From: Mermis nigrescens
Lineage: Eukaryota; Nematoda; Enoplea; Mermithida; Mermithidae
Direction: 5' to 3'
DNA: 64,000 nt
Assembly: GCA_036768485.1 (NCBI GenBank)
Contig: JAVLUZ010000157.1
Span: forward strand, 10,281,358-10,345,357
The number at the start of each line of letters is the position of its first letter. Position 1 is the stretch's first letter. Shown piece after piece: positions 18,170 through 30,434 of the stretch. The position numbers and the translations under genes are program-made. The notes beneath the pieces are model-generated. The model was not told where the DNA came from, made no database searches, and worked only from the letters and a program-made list of their open reading frames with translations.

Positions 18170-18640
18170 CATGCCTCATCATTGCGCCCTGAGAGAAAAG
18201 CCAGGGCGCAAGCCAGGCGCAACCAGGGCGCTACTCCGCCTATGCTATAACACAGGAGAGGCTGCTGCTCTGCGATCGGGTGGGCGGGGCCTATAACACA
18301 AAACATAGCCATATACTTTGTGTTGCGCGCTAGGGCTCACAGGCTTAACTACTGCTATAGCCCGTCTTTGCTCGTCATCGGCTTTAATGCCTGTTGGGAG
18401 TATTAACTTCCCGTCATAGGCGTTTGAACCGGAGTTCAAAAGGCGTGTAACTACTGACAGCAGTTACAATACGCCCAAACAAATTTGATTTAGGCATTTA
18501 ATCAGTACTGGGACATACTACAGTAAGTGCGCTAAACAAAAAGCTATCGGGTGGAATCGAACCCGGGTTGCTTCGACCACAAGCAAGAGGTTTTACCACT
18601 GAGCTATGCGGGAGTTCGCGGCGTTTCTTAACATCTTAGT
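18170..18640. other. GC-rich block at right end of the Polinton
   Basis: Base composition changes sharply from the AT-rich surroundings, with short repeats such as CCAGGGCGC and CTATAACACA. No convincing gene: a - strand frame of about 64 codons is unsupported. It may be the terminal region of the element or older host sequence. Confidence 0.45.
18543..18614 (-). pseudogene. tRNA-like sequence (decayed, His-like anticodon loop)
   Basis: On the - strand TAGCTCAGTGGTAAAAC resembles an A box and GGGTTCGATTCC is a perfect B box, at tRNA-like spacing. The anticodon loop reads TTGTGGT, so GTG (His) is possible. The acceptor and T stems do not pair properly, which argues for a pseudogene or SINE-type promoter module. 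Confidence 0.55.
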
Positions 18641-19882
18641 CGATTGTGTTTAATGTGTCGACTCAGGATATGATGAATGGCGATTTTTATCAGTAAGTTA
18701 ATTGATCTGCTGGAGAAGACAGGAATAAATTATGCCGAAAAATATTGTTGAAGAACCCGTTTTTACTACATAGCTATAGTGAGATCTAGTGACCTACAGT
18801 GAATAAGGAAAGAAGGGGGTTACTGTAACCTCCGGAAGCATTTGCTGAAAAAGCTCTCGGATACAGTCAAGACCACAAATAACGTTCCTAAAGTGCCTGT
18901 CCTGCAGGCGCTTGGCGAGTCAATACGGCAGGCGTCCCACAGGCAACTTTCTCTAGACCCGCCTGTCTATCGCCTGGGGAGTTGCCTGACAGGCGCCTGT
19001 GATTTCACCAGGTTGATGTGACAAAGTGTTTTCGTTTTTATTGCTTTTATGACGAGTCTCAGTGTTCAAAGTCTCGTAATAAATAATGCTGACGTTTTTA
19101 ATATGCATGGCATGTTGCTCTATGTATGTAGTTAATCTAATATATGCTTATTATGCACATATGATATGCTTCCACGCAATTTGCCTCCTGACTCCTGGGG
19201 CGCGTAATTAACGTTGGTTTATTATACATACTTCGATATGCAGCACACAAGTTGATTAATGACTCAAAACATTATGAGGTTCCTACCATTTACTGACCTC
19301 ATGTTTTGTACATACAACGGCATGAAACGTGAATAAAATTTAGGCATTAATTCAAAATGCCGCTTATGTATAAAAACGTAGAAAAACGCATTTGTGCACT
19401 TATCTATGTTGCTCATTTTAATTTTATGTGATCATGGAGGTATAAATGGCACAAAAAAGTGATATTAGAATTAAATATTATGTAGATAAGTAATGTTTCC
19501 GCACCTGTGTGATATTTTAGACGAAGAATCTCAAAAAAATTTTTAAAAACGTGAATAATATCTTAATTTCTATATCTTATGTGCAGACTGACGTTTATTT
19601 TGATAGGGATATATCAATATATTAATTTTGATATGACATAAATACAACATACAACCTTTAATTTAGAGTCAAATGTCAAAATGATTTTTGTTATTTTTCA
19701 GTTTTTAAAAGAAAATAAAATTACCACAACATGTAAACTTGTGTAAAGCGGACAATGATGTTTATATTCAACGAATAAATCATTACTACAAATAAACGAG
19801 CTAATAAATTCTTTAATACATAGGTACGTTTAGGTCGCACTAATTGTATCAGTGTCTTGAATCACGAGAGCCATTTATCATA
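18641..19882. other. Non-coding stretch with a GC-rich inverted motif
   Basis: No gene supported. Around 18895-19010, forms of ACAGGCGCCTGT and CACAGGCAACT...AGTTGCCTG make imperfect hairpins. The rest is AT-rich. Confidence 0.4.
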
Positions 19883-20647
19883 CTAGCAAAGAAAAATGCT
19901 CCGATGGAACAAAAAAGATGAATATACTTGGAATTGTGGATTATTATGGATGTAAAAGGAGGGGACTAGGAAAAATCTACCTAAAGTCGGAAAATCTGCT
20001 AAAAATCACACTTTCTCTAAGCAACGCAAAAAATCGATGTATATTCTGCGGCCAACAGATTAAAATAAATATTCAACCATAACAATGATTGAAACAGCAG
20101 CACGTTAGCTATGCAGTAGCTATGGGAAATGATATTAAGTAAACTAACAGTCTTCCAAGCCAATTGAATGAAATAGCAAACATCGAAGACAATTGAAGAC
20201 ATGGTTGGTTAAAAACAGTAGGAAACACGTAAGTTGACTTGAAACAGACTTAATGTAGATACACTAGCATGCCCGAAACGATTGTGTGCACTAATCAATC
20301 GGCTCCTGCTTTGCTTGCTATAATGCTCATAAAACAAAACAACTTTAAATACAATACACTCTTAGTTTTCTATCAATCAGGTGCCAGCAATTTAAAAAAG
20401 TAACCTTGATAGATTTCGTTTATACACTCTTATCTGAAACTTCGAACATTATTTAAAAAAGACACTTTTTTTAGAGGCCGCAGAATATACATCGATTTTT
20501 TGCGTTGCTTAGAGAAAGTGTGATTTTTAGCAAGATTTTCCGACTTTAGGTAGATTTTTCCTAGTCCCCTCCTTTTACATCCATAATAATCCACAATTCC
20601 AAGTATATTCATCTTTTTTGTTCCATCGGAGCATTTTTCTTTGCTAG
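19883..20647. mobile_element. MITE with 171-bp inverted repeats, copy 2
   Basis: Second copy of the 763-bp element, TA on both sides, two bases longer through 1-nt indels. Its right flank matches that of copy 1 but its left flank does not, so it was carried along in the larger duplication. Confidence 0.85.
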
Positions 20648-22847
20648 TACACTACTTTTAATTAGCGTGATTTCAGTACATCAGTCAGTAAACACAATCA
20701 GTAACATGCCACAATAATGACAACAGTCCAAGAACGCGGAAAACAATATTGTTCTTAACATCAGCATTATCCTTTTTAAACAAGACAACCTTGTTGACAC
20801 CATCCATTTTCAAATTAAAACTGCATTAAGTTATTTCTTCTTAATGTGCAGTTCACTTATAATCAAGCACAAAAATTTAACCAACGAATTCACATTGCAA
20901 ATCCTCACTCAATCAATACACAAGCACAATGTGTTGTGACTTTTGAAATTGAAAACACCCAATTTTCAATTTTCAAATTGAAAATTGGATCAATTTTCAA
21001 ATTGAAAATTGGGTCAATTTTCAAATTGAAAATTGGGTGTTTGAATTTGCGATGAAGAAAATAATCAAAGATAGTCACTTGGTTTATTTAAGCCGAGTAA
21101 TAAAATAACGACCGTCCACCAATTCCAAACTAAACGCAACTAATCTGATCACTATGAAAAAGTTTTGAAAAATGAGCTTGCTAAGCGAGAGTTGTAAACC
21201 AAGAGAAACTTAAAAGTTAAAACCAACCATTAAATTATGAGAGAATTATAAAAGATTTCAAACTTCAAGAAAATGGAAAAGGCGGGATGTTGGTAAATTA
21301 GAAGGCAAAGATTTTCGGCAAAAATTCAAAAACTTCACGCAAATATCAAATGTAAGGAACACTAACGCTTTGATTTGGTAGTAAAATAAATTTGTAGTAT
21401 AGACTACATATTAACAACAAATGAATAGTGCAAACTTTACACAACTACTATGTGTAGAGAATTCTAACAGTTTACGGCTTATTAATGTACATGATTACAA
21501 TAAAGCTGCATATCTTTGTCGACTTCTGTGCACAGTAGTGTGATTGCTGGTTCATTTTAAACCACTTTTGCAGGCAATTTACATCAATTAAACGATAGCT
21601 CTCCATGTGCAAGATTTTGTGAAACATATTATAAACACTGCTAAGAAAGATTTAACTTTAATGCAACCCATTTAAGACAAAATTACATCTCTTCAATGAT
21701 CTAAGGACACTTGAACATAATTTTTAAATCACTTTAGATTACTTTTGAGGGTTAACAAACTCACTTAATTGATGTCTCACATATGAATCCTTGAAAATTT
21801 CTTGACTTCAGTTACAAAGTCTCTGCAAGTCTATCGAATTAGGGTTAACACGTAACGTAAACTTTACACAAACACATAGCATAAAGAATATTTTAGTCGG
21901 ATTCGTAATTTTGATATTGCTCCGATATTTCTTTCAACATTTATGGAAAAATGAGTCTCCATAATGTTTTAAAGACAATAAACATTAGGTTTAAACCACT
22001 TTGCAATACTGCTGAGTGTAAGCAAGCGCGCCCAATTGACGTATATATTTCATTCCTTGTAAATTTTTATATCTCAGGAAAAAATTTCGATTTTTGCAAT
22101 GCTCTAGAACAAAGGCTAACATGCAGTGTAAAAAATTACTCGGATATTATGATCAATATTCATGAAAAAATTATGTCTCTACAATGGTCTGAGGACATAT
22201 AAACAATGAATGTAAACTACTTTACATCACTGTTGGATGTAAACAAACGCGCCTACGTGACGTCTCACATTTGATCCTTTGAAAACTTCTAGGCTCCAAG
22301 GAAAAATTAGGTTTCAGGAATGCTCAAAAACGAAGATAAATATATATGTAGTGTAAACTTCATGTAGACACCTAGTGTAAAGAAGATTTTAGTCAGATTC
22401 GTAATTTTGATATTGTTCCGATATTACGATTAATATTTATGAAAAAATTAAGTCTACATAATGTTCTATGGGCAAACTAACGATTGGTGTAAACTACTTT
22501 ACAACACCGTAGAGTGTAAACATATGCGCCAGACTGGCATATCAAATTTGATTCCTGGTCCATTTCTAGACTTGATAAACGTGTCCCTGACTCGTAACCG
22601 GAGAAACAGGCAGAAAAAACAAGACAGAAACGCATTTAAAACTCCAAATTTTTGACTTTACACTCGCTAAATATTAATGTATAGACAATTTGCTTTGACA
22701 TGCACCCGATATAAAGCACTTTATTTTTATTCTATTAGACTTATCCCGACTTCTGGACGGAGAAAGTGGCGAACAAAAAACGCAACAAAAACGTATTTTC
22801 CACCATTTAGAACACTGTAAACTTTAAAATTCCGTACCGAACTCCCC
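19883..22847 (+). repeat. 2.96-kb direct repeat, copy 2
   Basis: Near-identical partner of 5012-7974, starting exactly at CTAGCAAAG with a different left flank and ending after GTACCGAACTCCCC. It lies in or next to the intron before the first receptor exon found here. The high identity implies a recent duplication. Confidence 0.9.
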
Positions 22848-23096
22848 TCAAAAACTTGTATAAGCGTAGTGTTAAAACAACGTTATTACACAATTTCTGG
22901 TCGATTTGAAGCAAGGAAAATTTTTAATTTTTCAACCACTTTTGGCCTTCATTTTGCCTAATTTTTCCATGAAAATTTGCCATTTTTCCATTCTGGGCAT
23001 CTTGACCTCCCCCAATTAAACCCACGCGCATATCTGATAATGCGCACTTGTTTCAGTCCCTTTACCCTTTAGATAATCCTTTAAATGTTATTTTAG

Positions 23097-26000
23097 TCGT
23101 GGATTCGCCTAATAGCACGATTTCTGATGCACTATACATACGTTTCATTATTCGCTTGGATGCTGCTGTGGCCTATACATTTGTACCGTACTATTACCGA
23201 AATTAAGGATGTAGAATTCTCATACGCGTGGCTTTACAATTCTTTTGGAATCGGTAATTAGAATTTTTAGTAGGAGAAATCATTTCGTGTTATCGTACTT
23301 CATTTTTATTTAGTTTTACCTCTGTTCATTGCTCTGATCGACGCATGGATCGCCTTCAAGAATATTGGTAGATTGGTCTATGTGTGAGTCGTTTTACCAT
23401 TTTGCTCATCAAAGATGCAAGTATAAGCGGTGGCATATTGTTTAAAGGGTATTTTCTCTTGTCTCACAACATTTTATCTTCGACCTATTTCGATTTTTAT
23501 TTTTTGTATTATTCAAGTTTTGATGCAAATTGTCACATTTGAAGTGATAGTTGGTAAAACAGGGTATTACCTTATAAAATTGATTGCACGCATTAACTGA
23601 CGCCCAAAATATCACTCTCTTCAAGTATCGATAAAAACGTTTTGTTCTAGGTGCTGGAGTTTAGTCGTTTGTTGGATCACTATCGGTTCTGTATCAGTCC
23701 TAATTATAGTAAGTTGACTTTTTTCTATTAGGTAACTGATGAGTTTAATAGTTGATACTTTGTTTTCAGCTCAGCTTGTACATGCACATTTTGTGCTTGT
23801 TCATTGGCTTCTCAAAGGAGTGGAATATCTTATCATCGAAGAAGAGGTATATTGTCATACTTTTTTATATTTTTCCTTGTGAGTAGTTTTTTATTTGTGC
23901 TATGTAATTAACACTTTTATAAAATTTTTGAAATGCAGCTTAAGTGAGTTTTTTCTAATTCATTTTTCTACTTGCAGTTTTAAAAATGTAAATTTTTGGT
24001 TATTTGTTGGCCAAAACGGTTTCAAAAACTGAGAAAACATGCTAAATTATCGCAAAGGGTATATATTTTAAAATAATTTTCCGACCTTCATTTTACCTTA
24101 TTTTCTCAAAAAATTTTAGTTTTTTTCATTCCGGTGGTCTAGACAACTAGACCCCGACGTGCATGTTTTGTTGAAGGTAATTGTAATAATGAATAAGAAT
24201 GATGTATAATGCATAGTCATAATATAATCATGTCATAGTCTTAATCTGGTCATAAGCTACAATACTGGGCCAAAGTCAACTATATAAATAATAATAAGAA
24301 GTGTCTGTCGTCACGACAATTTATGTAATGTTTTACTTCGTAAAGAACCGAAAATTATTTGCATAGCATATGAATTCAAGATATTGCTCAGAAATAGACT
24401 TCTGTAATTATTAATTAATTATGTCTAATTACGACGCATTTATGCATAAGATTGAAAACTCAACAAGTTATGGAATGTAAAGTTTGCTTAAAAGGAGTTA
24501 AAAGCTCGAGTGACCTGTAATAACAGTGAGCTCTGGGCTTATTCTCGGCAGAAATTCTTAAAATAAAATCGCTTAGGCTAAGATCTTAGTATAATGTTGC
24601 TATCGCTGCTTTCGTGAGTTATTCTGTTGTAGATGTATAAATGTATTGTGTTAATTGATCGGGAAACTTTTCTTGAAATGGATTAATTTACTTGTCTTAA
24701 TTTTTTTGTTGCATTAAGCAATTAATCGAGAAATTGCAATTCTAGATTTCGTTTCGACTTACTCTTGGCATTTTGTACACTGCTCGCGTGTTCATCGGTT
24801 TGGTCAATGGCTGTTTTATCTGTGGTTTTACGAATGATCCTGCTTCTATATATTTACCAGATTTTATCACTGATTACTACTCTTTTGCTCTGCTACGTTC
24901 TTGTGATGCAGTGTCGAAAAGTAAACTACATTCATTTTCTTTTCTTCCATTATTTCTATTTGACTTTTATGATCCATTTAGATAGATCGAAGCCTGACAA
25001 GTCGCAGCTCCTTCTGGATTTCTAAACGAAAAGCCGATGACGTTAGTCAACATTTATTTGCATTGCGTTTGTGTAAATACATATCTATGTGAAACACCTC
25101 CTAAAAGGACTTGTTTAGAGGCGAGTCCTAGAATCATACCTCAGCCTACTGACAGACGATGTTTTTTCTATAAAGTTCTAATCATAACTGAATCGAATAC
25201 GTGTTTCAACGATTACAAGCTCTTCTAATTTTCAGCTGAAAGGCTCTACCAAATGCTCGACTGTAAATGTTTTGAAGCACTGGGAGGGATGTGACAATTG
25301 TAAGTGCATCAAGTCGACTGAATTCCGATAAAACATCGGCATACATGTAACAGGGGGTGGAGAAGATACCCCGACCCAAATCCGGACGTCCCTTCCATCC
25401 CCCAAAGCCAGAAAATTTTTAGCTGCCCCTGATTTTTTGAAAAAATTGAATTTTTTGGCCGTTTTTAGCCAAAAATTGGAGGTCATTTACCCCACCCCCT
25501 AAAAATGGCCGGGACCCCCAAATTTCGAACCGTTACATCTATGAACATCGAGATATGGGATACGATCACACATGAGCGCGTAGAAAGAGGTTCAGTCGGA
25601 TCATATGTACCTCATTATTCAATATACTTCCTCAGATATAGGTTGACCCTTCTATTTTTTGCACTTCTCCCATCAGAACTCCCCTCAATTTTTCTCCTTC
25701 TTAGCGATTTTTTGAAGTGAATGAATTGACCTTGGTGGGAAATGTCCAAAAGTGGTGTTTTTCGCCTCGACCATCAAATTATGGGCCTTTTTTGACTATT
25801 GAGAAATTCTGGACCCAGAATTTTGGCCCTGTTTACGTATCGATACGACTCATCAATAGTGCTTATTCAAAGAGCCTGGAAAACATTCTAGAATTTTTGA
25901 CTGAGAAGGAACATTATGATTCGTAAAAATCACAGAATTATGAAATCATCTTATTTTCACTAAATGGTCTTCTCAGAAATGTGGGATATTTTGCGTGTAA

Positions 26001-27577
26001 GATGGACTTAGGGAGGAATGTTTTTGACGTTGTCTTGCTTTATTTGCGCGCAGGCTTCAATTAAGTGTATTCTTGAACTGCTCATATTTCCGTCATAGCT
26101 ATATTATGTCTCCCAATACCTCGGATGTCCCTAAAAGCAGTGAAGCCGTCATTTTATTTCCAGTTGTTTAGAGAAAATTATTGAAGAGATCATTTTTATT
26201 GACTACGGTCAGTTTCATGTACATAGCCTTGGAGTTTTAGTTGAAGAATTTTTACCAACAGTAAGTCGACAGCTTGTGGTAATTATGGATCGATTCAGCC
26301 TATTAAATAAAACTGTTAAATTGTGCTGCACATGCTTACGCAAAATTAATTGCAATTACTTCAGTACGAAGCGGACGACCTTTTTCCTACCTGCTTCGAC
26401 CTAATGCAAAGATGATAGTGAATCCGGGAATAGGGAAAACTTTATAAATGCGATTCTGTTTGTTTACTTATACGATCTTATTTTTTAAAATAAGGACTAC
26501 ATACAACCATACGTGGGTAGCAGCCGAATCTTTGGGTCTGGGTGGTGTAAAACCAGCAAAAATCCCAAAAAAGCATGCCAAAAATTTAATTATGGGGTCT
26601 TTTAATTCTTGGGGTCTACCGGATTCCGGTGGGTGTAAACCTCCTAACCCCTACGCCTATTGTGCAACAGAATTGATTCTAAATACGAGTACAATTTAAT
26701 TTTAATTTTACAGATGACTAATTCAAAGTCTGCATGTGACGCCAGTGCGGACGATCCTTCCGCTGCCGTCTCACGACCTGACTCTCCAGATTTTTTTGCC
26801 AGTTGCGTCAGCAACGATAACTACGAAAGAGGTGTGTTCGTATCATGCAAAAATTCCAGTAATCGTTCAAACAAGCCGACTCGGAATTCAGGAAGAAATG
26901 AAGGTTCTGCAGGAATGAAATGCTGCAGCAAACCTTCACGTTCTCGGATCCAGCACGCCATGCTTGGTTCTACGCCTGTTGAATATCATCAGGTATCGCA
27001 AAATGCAGGTTACATCGACAGTGGGCCTAATTCAGCTCTTTACCGGAACCCATACGAAGATTCAGATACGCTACCAATGCACTACGGAGAGACCTTTGCT
27101 GCCGCTGGCCCTGATAACTTGCACACTGAGCATACCATTCCCCAACCTGATTTGATACCATTGTGGGAATGCAAGTATGCAAATCAGCAGGATCACGGTT
27201 GTCAAAAAAGTAACAGTGAAATTGTCGCTTCTCATAGAGATCCATTGTTTTTACATTTTGGCAACATGGAAGATGAAGACAGCATATGTATTAAGAAACA
27301 AACTAAAAACAGCGGAATTTTGTCGCCTGCACAAAGAGTTCTATCGCAGCATAACAGATTTAAGAATGATGATCGTTACAACAGAACTAGTTCCAGAGCC
27401 AATGAATCCTCATCTAGTCCATGTTCAGGTGGATCAGTGCCGCTGTCAACATTTGCCACGAGCCCTAGACGCGCTAAGTGCAATCACCTGGGAGATTCCA
27501 TGGACATGGTGGACGCGTACGGAAATTTTGATAAGTTGAGAAATATTAGAAATTTCGGCACGCTTCCGAAAACCTAA
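23097..27577 (+). CDS. Adhesion G-protein-coupled receptor, Flamingo/CELSR-like (3' exons)
   Basis: Six exons join in phase: 23097-23253, 23314-23383, 23651-23708, 23770-23846, 24746-24920 and 26714-27577 (466 codons plus stop). The product begins in transmembrane helix 3 (FLMHYTYVSLFAWMLL..HLYR). It continues through helix 4, the conserved extracellular-loop CW pair (YVCWSLVV), helix 5, helix 6 with its Trp (ACSSVWSMAVLS) and helix 7 (LLLYIYQILSLITTLLL). A tail of about 290 residues, rich in Ser and Asn, follows in the last exon. The HLYRxxxExxDV pattern after helix 3 favours the Flamingo/CELSR group (planar polarity cadherins). The ectodomain and helices 1-2 must lie upstream, so the Polinton probably sits in an intron. 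The family is an inference from helix patterns; the exon structure is directly supported. Confidence 0.7.
25340..25543. mobile_element. Small TIR element in receptor intron (TSD AACATCGR)
   Basis: 204-bp C/G-run element starting CATACATGTAACAGG and ending CCGTTACATCTATG. AACATCGG precedes and AACATCGA follows it, a 7/8 target duplication. Related sequences lie at 41336-41880 and 59026-59247. Confidence 0.7.
26500..26672 (+). repeat. Diverged G-run MITE relative
   Basis: Begins CATACGTGGGTAGCAG and ends CCCCTACGCCTATTGTG, similar in design to the element at 2589-2849 but strongly diverged. Target duplication not clear. It lies in the last intron of the receptor gene. Confidence 0.5.
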
Positions 27578-28687
27578 ACTCATTTCGAAGGAATTTTAGC
27601 CCATGCGTATTAGGCAAAATGGCGCTATTTGACGACATTCCTATCATTTCTTGTGAAAGAACATCAATTGTGATATTGTTGTTTGTTAAGCGTTTGTCAT
27701 CCTTTATTTATTTCTGTGAATTCTACATATTTTTGATCACTGTAACAGGATTGATTTTGAGGAAAAAATTAGTGATTCCAGAAATGTCAAAGTCTGAGGT
27801 TTTTAAATGTAATCGACGAAGTACAATAAGTAGTAAAATCTGTAACTTTGAAACATTGAGCACACCTATGCAATTTTTTGTACAGCGCTCTCAATCCCGC
27901 GACTTGCATCTGAGGATGGAGTTTGGAAAATTTTTTTTAAAGAGAAAATAGAGCAAAATTAAGAACAAAAAGGGATGTAAATCAAAATTTTTCTGTAAGG
28001 CTAAATCGCAATTCACTGTGAAGTAGCTACAAAACTGGTTTAAAGAGTATGTATGTCCATAGTGTCGACTTTGAAAATTCGCACAGCAACAGGACAGCAT
28101 CCAATGTCTTAATGTTCAAAGTAAATAACATCTCATTAACATTTGTAAATCCACTTTTGTAGCGACCTTTTCGTTCACTGACAATGGCTAGCCGTGCAAC
28201 AGGTTAGAAAGACTTTCGACCTATTCTATGCATCAGCTTAAAAAATAGACTAGGTATAATATCTACATACTACCTATGTTTGTTACATAAGTACAACCTA
28301 GTACATACAATGTAGATAAGGGTAGGTATGTACACACAACGAAGCTTGATAAAATACATATGTAAATACATAGATAGGTATCGTAACATATTAACATAAA
28401 AAGGTGCACATAGTCACATCATGTAAGCAGGACATTATTACTATTGTATATACATATTACGTCAATGTACTGTACTGTTCGTAATTTTTCAGAAAAACAT
28501 CAGGGTTGCCAGGTGCAGGAGAATTCTCCTGAATTCAGGAGAATCTAAAATTTTCAGGAGCAGGAGCATGAGAATGGGCTTTTCAGGAGAAGTTGTAAAC
28601 ATGCAGGAGAATGCAGGAGAATTCTAAAATGTCAGGAGAATTCAGTGGAATCCTGAAAATCTAGGAGAATTCAGGTGAATTTTCAGA

Positions 28688-29232
28688 CATTCGTGTAGCT
28701 GGTTCACATTTGTATTAACATAGTCATATTATAAGGGCGTATGTGTGCGGTCGATAGCATCTGAGGAAACGAGAGAAAGTTGCTGGCAGTCGGATTCGAA
28801 ACGTAGACCCCTTGCTCTAAAGTCCAGAACCATAACCAATCGACTAACGGTGGTTAATTTCGATAAAGATTGAAAGCTATTCGTGATGTTTTGCTGGTTT
28901 ACCAGTTGATTAGGCTTAGGCTTAGTATCATGGACTGACCAAAATGTTGGTGCCAGCGTTTAAAATAAGCCTGAGTAATGGGATGCGACGAGCGGAGCGA
29001 GCGAAGCGAGCGACGCGAGTTGCATCCCATTGCTTAGGCTTATTTTAAACGCTGGCACCAACATTTTGGTCAGTCACATGAATCTACTGGAAAATTCTAA
29101 TGACTGCTTCATTTGTTTTCGACTTGACTCAAATCAAACCAGTTAGGTGGCAGCTTTCAACGGATAATACTTGTTGTATACGTACTTCTAACGTGGCTAT
29201 CTTAATACATATGTGAACCAGCTACACCAATG
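28688..29232. mobile_element. TIR element with tRNA-like module and long hairpin, copy 1
   Basis: Ends are inverted copies of CATTSGTGTAGCTGGTTCAC (about 31 bp). Inside, 28790-28850 read on the - strand resembles a tRNA (TTAGTCGATTGGTTATGG, then a GTTTCGAATCC B box). Bases 28938-29078 form a long hairpin whose arms share the TTTAAAATAAGCCTGAGTAA region. A second copy spans 32840-35321. Confidence 0.75.
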
Positions 29233-29374
29233 CCAATTTTCAAAACTTAAACAGCAAGTTATAATGATTACCATACATTAACCTTTTTACTGTACTTACT
29301 GTAGTTACTTAGTTGTATATAATTTTATACTTAGAGATCTTTCACATTAAGAATTTATTTCGTTCATAGTTAAG

Positions 29375-30434
29375 ACCACCGTTTTTTCCACTTTTTGATC
29401 TATTTGTCAACCAAAATTTTGGGAAATGGAAAAAATTTTTGGGTTTGGTTGGCATTTGTGGAAAATTTTTGTAATGTTAAAAATGCGTTTTAGAGAGTTA
29501 AAACGTCAAAAATTTTTCGCGCTGCGCCGAACGCCGAATTGATTTAATTCTTACTTACTATTAATCTTTAAGCCGCGCCGCGCCAATTGCAGCATTTTTA
29601 TCGACAATCTGGTCTAGAACTTCACTACGATTGAAAATCCTTATCTTCTGCACGGATTCACTTAGTTTTTGTAATGCAAAAATGCGTTTTAGAGAAGTGA
29701 AACTACAAAAATTTTTTGGCGCTTCGCGCCGAATTGATTCAATTCTTTTTTGTTATTAATCGTTAAGCCGCGCCGCGTCAATTTGCAGCATTTTTATCGA
29801 CAATTTGATCTAGAACTTTACTACGATTGAAAATCCTTATCTTTTGCACGGATTCGGTTAGTTTTTGTAATGCAAAAATGCGTTGTAGAGAGGTGAAACT
29901 ACAAAAATTTTTCTGAATTGATTTAATTTTTACTTGCTATTGATGTTTAAGCCGCGCGGCGCCAATTGCAGCATTTTTATCGATAATCTGGTCCTAGAAC
30001 TCCACTACGATTGAAAATCCTTACCTTCTGCACAGTTTTTGTAATGCAATAATGATTTAGAGAGCTAAAATTTCAAAATTTTCTGGCGCTTCGCGCCATT
30101 TGATAAATTATAGTTTTAATTGTCAAAAACGACTTCAGAATTGGCTAAAATGCTTTACTGAAGGAAGGTCATTCAAGTTTCAACATAAATAACGTATACT
30201 GATCGTGATATTTCTTGTAGAGCGCGAAATTTTCAAACAAAAAGTGCATCAAACACCGCTATTGCATGTGTACATAAAATTTTCTACTTAAAAAACACTG
30301 ATTCTTCAACACAGGCGCTCTATTTTAAACGTTTTTAGACCTCCCAAAAAACGTGGAAAAAAGTCGGAAAAAGTGGAAAAAATTTTGGGTTCGGTCTATA
30401 ATGTCAACCAAATCGCTGGGAAAAAAACGGTGGT
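29375..30434. mobile_element. Nested TIR element with 3.5 tandem units of about 195 bp
   Basis: Left ACCACCGTTTTTTCC and right GGAAAAAAACGGTGGT are inverted; TTAA occurs next to both ends. The interior repeats a unit of 174-200 bp starting at GTAATG (29471, 29671, 29867, 30041), each with ...GCGCCAATTGCAGCATTTTTATCG. No coding capacity. Confidence 0.65.

Larger units (their letters stand above)
9090..18640 (+). mobile_element. Polinton/Maverick (adintovirus-like) integrated element
   Basis: A contiguous set of intronless genes matches the Polinton hallmark set: chromodomain integrase, packaging ATPase, double-jelly-roll major capsid protein, penton-type protein, adenain-like protease, small core proteins and a remnant of protein-primed DNA polymerase B. 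Genes are tightly spaced and share a TATA element about 32-45 nt before the ATG. The ends are approximate: I could not find terminal inverted repeats or a 6-bp target duplication. The left limit is taken after the MITE at 9073, the right after the GC-rich block. The polymerase is broken, but all structural genes and the integrase are open. Confidence 0.9.

Noticed and set aside
18543..18614. A functional tRNA-His gene
   Set aside because: A and B boxes are good, but the acceptor and T stems do not pair, so it is reported only as tRNA-like.
5012..22847. The 2.96-kb direct repeats as long terminal repeats of a giant retroelement
   Set aside because: They lack TG...CA ends, a primer-binding site or gag-pol, and enclose Polinton genes. 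They start at a MITE end and differ in right extent.
26660..27577. A separate intronless 305-codon gene
   Set aside because: A splice acceptor directly precedes codon 19 (26714) and the phase matches the upstream helix-7 exon, so it is the last exon of the receptor.
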